From Methanobrevibacter arboriphilus (lineage in GTDB: Archaea; Methanobacteriota; Methanobacteria; Methanobacteriales; Methanobacteriaceae), in contig NZ_AP019779.1 of the NCBI RefSeq assembly GCF_019669925.1, positions 1,193,001 through 1,257,000 on the forward strand: DNA of 64,000 nt, given 5' to 3'. Under the pieces are notes generated by a model that saw only the letters and a list, made by a program, of their open reading frames with translations, was not told the origin of the DNA and did no database searches. Both the position numbers and the translations under genes were made by a program. This document shows, in pieces, positions 60,759-64,000 of this stretch (position 1 is the first letter of the stretch; each line of letters opens with the position of its first letter).

Positions 60759-61391
60759 TTATTTTTTAAATCTTTTCCCTCTAAATTCTCCTCTTTTTCT
60801 AAAAAAATCTTTCCTAGACATATTACCTCTAAAATGATGTCCTTTAAATGGATGGCCTCTAGAATGATACATTTTATTAAAAGTATCAAAGTCTCTAAAA
60901 TCATCAAAATTTTCTCTTTCTTCAATAATTGAATTCAAAGAAGCTTTAGCTAATGATTTTAATACTTTTTTCAATCCCTCTTCATCTAAATCAGGAAATT
61001 CTTTAATAAAATTTTTTAAAAGAATATTATCCCAATTTTCTTCAATTTCTTCAATTTTAGAGGCGATATCTTTTCCTTTATTAGTTAAAAAAACTTCATT
61101 CTTTCGTTTATTGTCTTTAGAAACTCTTCTCTCAATTATATCTTTTTCATCGAGTTTTTTAAGAGTTTTAGCTGTTACTGCTCTGCTTAAAAGTAATTTG
61201 GATGTTAAATCACTCTGATAAAGTGGTTCGTGTATTAATTCTAATATAAAAGGAATTTGGCCAGGAGTTACATCCAAGTAAGCTAATTGATGCATTAAAT
61301 AATGTTTATATGACTTATGAATAATTTTAACTAAATCACTTATTAAAAATTCATCCATTAAATTTTTATCAATTTTTTCATCTAAATCCAT
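60759..61391 (-). CDS. MarR-family transcriptional regulator with Phe/Arg/Gly/His-rich tail
   Basis: The 210-residue protein has a MarR winged helix (about residues 25-150: ...VTPGQIPFILELIHEPLYQSDLTSKLLLSRAVTAKTLKKLDEKDIIERR...KNEVFLTNKGKDIASKI). The final 50 residues are rich in Phe, Arg, Gly and His with FRGN and RGxx units; FRGN is shared with the tail of the neighbouring paralogue. AAGGGGAT precedes the ATG. It starts 22 bases after the FAH gene and is probably in the hisG-FAH-marR transcription unit. Confidence 0.87.
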   Translation of the reverse strand: MDLDEKIDKNLMDEFLISDLVKIIHKSYKHYLMHQLAYLDVTPGQIPFILELIHEPLYQSDLTSKLLLSRAVTAKTLKKLDEKDIIERRVSKDNKRKNEVFLTNKGKDIASKIEEIEENWDNILLKNFIKEFPDLDEEGLKKVLKSLAKASLNSIIEERENFDDFRDFDTFNKMYHSRGHPFKGHHFRGNMSRKDFFRKRGEFRGKRFKK

Positions 61392-61413
61392 ATAATCCCC
61401 TTATTTAAAAAAA

Positions 61414-62244
61414 TCAAATGATTTTATTGATTAATGTTCCAATGCCTTCGATTGTTACTTCAGCTATATCTCCCTTATTCATCTGTCCAACACCTGAAGG
61501 AGTCCCAGTAGCAATTATATCACCAGTATTTAAAGTCATTATACTTGAAATAAATTCAACAAGGTCTTTCGGAGAAAAAATCATGTTTTTAGTATTAGAT
61601 TCTTGTTTAACTTCTTTATTAATAGATAAAGAAATATTTTGATCCATAGGATCCATTTCAGTTTCAATATAAGGACCAATCGGGGCAAATGTATCAAAAC
61701 TCTTAGCTCTAGTCCATTGTTCATCTTTTCTTTGAATATCTCTAGCAGTAACATCATTTAATATTGTATAACCACCAATATGATCATCAACATCATCAAA
61801 ACTAATATTTTTCCCTGTTTTAGATATTATAATAGCTAATTCTGCTTCATAATCTACCTCAGAGGACATTCTAGGATATATAATATCATCTAGATGAGCA
61901 ACTACAGAAGAAGGAGGTTTTAAAAAAATTTTAGGTTCATCAGGGAGTTCCATACCAAGTTCTTGAGCATGATCTTTATAATTTAAACCAATACAAATAA
62001 TTTTTGAAGGATTGGTAGGTGGAGCAAAAATAACATCTTCAAGAGAATAGCTATTTACAATCTGATCTTCAAGATATCTCTCATGTTGCCAATTATTTAA
62101 AACAATTTCAAGTGGATCAGTCAATGAAACAATTTTTTCACCATCAAAATAACCACTTTTAATATTAGAGGAATTAAAAGAACAATTCATAATATCATTA
62201 TCATCACCAAGAAAATCATTGACAAAAAATCTTAAAAACTTCAT
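61414..62244 (-). CDS. Fumarylacetoacetate hydrolase (FAH) family protein
   Basis: The 276-residue enzyme has FAH core motifs: CIGLNYKDHAQELG, IFLKPPSSVVAHLDDI, DYEAELAIIISK with metal-binding acids, DVTARDIQ and GTPSGVGQMNKGD near the C-terminus. Members are oxaloacetate decarboxylases, acylpyruvases or hydratases; the substrate cannot be told. ATG 62256 is upstream, but AGG of the ribosome binding site GAGGAAT lies inside that extension, so ATG 62244 is used. It lies 33 bases after hisG. Confidence 0.88.
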   Translation of the reverse strand: MKFLRFFVNDFLGDDNDIMNCSFNSSNIKSGYFDGEKIVSLTDPLEIVLNNWQHERYLEDQIVNSYSLEDVIFAPPTNPSKIICIGLNYKDHAQELGMELPDEPKIFLKPPSSVVAHLDDIIYPRMSSEVDYEAELAIIISKTGKNISFDDVDDHIGGYTILNDVTARDIQRKDEQWTRAKSFDTFAPIGPYIETEMDPMDQNISLSINKEVKQESNTKNMIFSPKDLVEFISSIMTLNTGDIIATGTPSGVGQMNKGDIAEVTIEGIGTLINKII

Positions 62245-62277
62245 ATAATTCCTCATCAGTATTTAATAATGAATAAT

Positions 62278-63150
62278 TTAAATAATCCTTTCTATAGGTA
62301 CAACTAATATATCTCTAGCACCTGAATTTTTAAGTTTATTTACAAGATCAAAAACTTCTTCCTCATCTACAACAGCTTGAACCGCTACAGTATCTTCTCT
62401 ATCAGATAAAACTTCTGAAACAGTAGGCCCAGTCATTGAAGGCATTAAATCTTTAATAATTTGTAAATTATCCTTTGAAACATTCATCATTAGCAATTTT
62501 TTCCTTTCTGCTTCAATAACACCGTTAATACTAATATTAACAGTGTCTATAAGATTTTTCTTTTCATTATTGTTAAAATATTCATTTTTATTAGCAATGA
62601 GCTTTATTGAGCTATCTAAAATATTATCAATAATTTTAAGATGATTCATTTTTAAAGTAGTCCCAGTACTAGTTAAATCTGCTATAATATCAGCTATTCC
62701 AATAAAAGGAGCTATTTCTGTTGAACCAGTAAGTTCAACAATTTTTGCATTAATTCCATGACTTTTAAGATAAGAATTAGTTAGATTAGGAAATTCAGTT
62801 GCTACAACAATCTCTGATTTGATATCATCAAGAGAATTAATGTCAGAATCCTCAGGAGAAGCAAGAATTAAGCTTGTTTGACCAAATTTAAGATCTGTTA
62901 AAATTTCAACATCAGAATTGCTTTCTTTGATTAAATCTAAGCCAGTAATTCCCATATCCACTATACCATCAGCTACAAATTCAGGAATATCAGCTGCACG
63001 AGCAAACATTACACTAATATCAGAATTATGAGTGTTTGAAAATAATTTTCTATTAGAAGCATCTTTAAGTCCAAGACCAGCTTTTTCTAAAATAGCTACT
63101 GCAGGGTCACTGATTCGACCTTTAGAAGGAATTGCAATTTTAATTTTCAT
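62278..63150 (-). CDS. hisG: ATP phosphoribosyltransferase, long form
   Basis: This 290-residue enzyme does the first step of histidine synthesis. KIAIPSKGR, GITGLDLI and ADIIADLTSTGTTLK are the PRPP/ATP site signatures. Residues about 215-290 form the C-terminal ACT-like regulatory domain of the long form (SMTGPTVSEVLSDREDTVAVQAVV), so it should be histidine-inhibited and independent of HisZ. AAGGAG precedes the ATG. An unusual 10-base repeat array lies just upstream. Confidence 0.95.
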   Translation of the reverse strand: MKIKIAIPSKGRISDPAVAILEKAGLGLKDASNRKLFSNTHNSDISVMFARAADIPEFVADGIVDMGITGLDLIKESNSDVEILTDLKFGQTSLILASPEDSDINSLDDIKSEIVVATEFPNLTNSYLKSHGINAKIVELTGSTEIAPFIGIADIIADLTSTGTTLKMNHLKIIDNILDSSIKLIANKNEYFNNNEKKNLIDTVNISINGVIEAERKKLLMMNVSKDNLQIIKDLMPSMTGPTVSEVLSDREDTVAVQAVVDEEEVFDLVNKLKNSGARDILVVPIERII

Positions 63151-63236
63151 TATTTCTCCTTATCATATCTATTTTTAGTTATTATATAAGTTTATACGAT
63201 TTTATATAAACCCATATGATTGTATGATTTTATATA

Positions 63237-63364
63237 AGTTTATGTAAGTTTATATAAGTTTATATGAGCTTATATGAGCTTATATGAGTTATATAATTCA
63301 TTGAAGTTTATGTAAGTTTATGTAAGTTTGTATGAGTCTATATGAGCCTATATGATTTAGTATG
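63237..63364. repeat. Decanucleotide repeat array upstream of hisG
   Basis: Two blocks of 10-base units follow AGTTTATATG/A: five at 63237-63286 and six at 63305-63364, joined by an 18-base spacer. Weaker units extend left to about 63187. The period is close to one helical turn. It starts 87 bases upstream of hisG, on the side of the divergent gene. Too short and too simple to be a CRISPR. Confidence 0.75.
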
Positions 63365-63638
63365 AATTATTATGGTTTTATAATAGATATAATTTATATA
63401 ATTTTATATTGTTATTTTTATTATAATATTATTATTTTTATTAATATTATATTAAATATCACGTTATATAAAATAATAGATTAGTATCATAAGATTACAA
63501 ATAATAATAAAAATAATATAAAATAATAATAAAAATAAAAATAATAATAAAAGATAATAATATAAAATAATAAAATAATTACTACATATAAATAAAAACT
63601 ATTTATTATATATCAAGCATTGATAAATAGGCGATACA
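63365..63638. other. AT-rich gap before the deaminase gene
   Basis: AATAATAAAAATAAT-type low-complexity DNA. It contains the AGGCGAT-like ribosome binding site of the next gene at its right end. Confidence 0.4.
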
Positions 63639-64000
63639 ATGGAAACGAAAAATATTCTAATTAAAAGTGCAACAATACTAAATCCAAAATCAGCTGAAAA
63701 AGATAACATAGAGGCTTTTAGAGGGAATTTATTAATCGAAAACGATAAAATAGCTGAAATATCTAAAAAAAATGATGAACCCATAAATTCAAAAGGTGTA
63801 GAAAAGATTATTGATGGAGAAAACAAAATATTAATGCCCGGATTAATTAACACACATACACACATGTCTATGAATCTTTTTAGAGGGTTAGCTGATGATA
63901 TGGCTCTTGATGAATGGTTAAACAATCATATATGGCCAACTGAAGCTGGATTAAATGGAGAATATTGCTATGATGGTGCACTTTTAGCAATTGCAGAAAT
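63639..64000 (+). CDS. 5'-deoxyadenosine/MTA/SAH deaminase (partial, cut by the window end)
   Basis: The first 120 residues of an amidohydrolase-superfamily protein are present, open to the window edge. METKNILIKSATILNPK, then GENKILMPGLINTHTHMSMNLFRGLADDMALDEWLNNHIWPTEAG. This is the MtaD/DadD family, which deaminates adenosine-based by-products of SAM in methanogens. HTHMS holds the first metal ligands. AGGCGAT precedes the ATG. The stop codon is beyond the window. Confidence 0.88.
   Translation, partial: METKNILIKSATILNPKSAEKDNIEAFRGNLLIENDKIAEISKKNDEPINSKGVEKIIDGENKILMPGLINTHTHMSMNLFRGLADDMALDEWLNNHIWPTEAGLNGEYCYDGALLAIAE

Noticed and set aside
63237-63364. 10-base repeat array as a possible CRISPR
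   Set aside because: Units are 10 bases without unique spacers, and no cas gene is near.

Overview
The window is a stretch of a very AT-rich euryarchaeal methanogen chromosome, most likely Methanobrevibacter or a close relative (Methanobacteriales). Several gene families point there: family D DNA polymerase large subunit, Sec61-beta, archaeal-type LeuS and TruD, the AcnX-type phosphomevalonate dehydratase small subunit, CfbD of coenzyme F430 synthesis, a secreted protein with pseudomurein-binding repeats, a giant adhesin-like protein with GGAI repeats, and a class III (oxygen-sensitive) ribonucleotide reductase. A monofunctional heme catalase is also present. This is rare in methanogens but known from Methanobrevibacter arboriphilus and some gut relatives, so that branch is my best guess. 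Species cannot be fixed from the sequence alone.

Layout. 1-2900: leader of a minus-strand gene beyond the left edge, a radical SAM protein, a YgjP-like metalloprotease and a yeast-type cytosine deaminase. 2968-10051: a complete minus-strand tryptophan operon, trpE-trpG-trpD-trpC-trpF/B (fused)-trpA, with candidate TRP boxes upstream. 10757-17212: nrdD and polC. 17807-29572: Sec61-beta, a cation/proton antiporter, small membrane and unknown proteins, pirin, purB, a three-fold repeated membrane protein, CopA and an amidohydrolase. 29960-36210: the adhesin-like protein with paired palindromes upstream, phosphomevalonate dehydratase small subunit, truD and tRNA-Arg. 36518-46614: a pilin-like protein, a HypE-related protein, cfbD, hisH, catalase, a DUF454 protein, a DUF4240 protein, an acetyltransferase and a YchF-type GTPase. 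47193-48091: three small genes (LEA-like, TM2-like, PRC-barrel) that look like an envelope or stress module. 49021-59573: a membrane phosphodiesterase, cbiE, leuS, cutA, nadE, an ArsA/Get3 ATPase and a pseudomurein-binding protein with an M14-like C-terminal domain. 59687-63150: two MarR paralogues, an FAH-family enzyme and hisG. The right edge cuts a 5'-deoxyadenosine/MTA/SAH deaminase.

The genes are mostly housekeeping: amino acid, nucleotide, cofactor and tRNA metabolism. I see no integrase, insertion sequence, CRISPR array or obvious prophage or defence island. The less ordinary signals are the M14-like pseudomurein-binding protein, several strong palindromes placed at promoters (left edge, pirin, adhesin, MarR), a family of intergenic hairpins with a compensatory base change, short tandem repeats in many intergenic gaps, and Asn/Lys-rich in-frame insertions in otherwise conserved enzymes. 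Start codons were often reassigned from the longest reading frame to a downstream ATG preceded by a GGTGA- or GGAG-like ribosome binding site.
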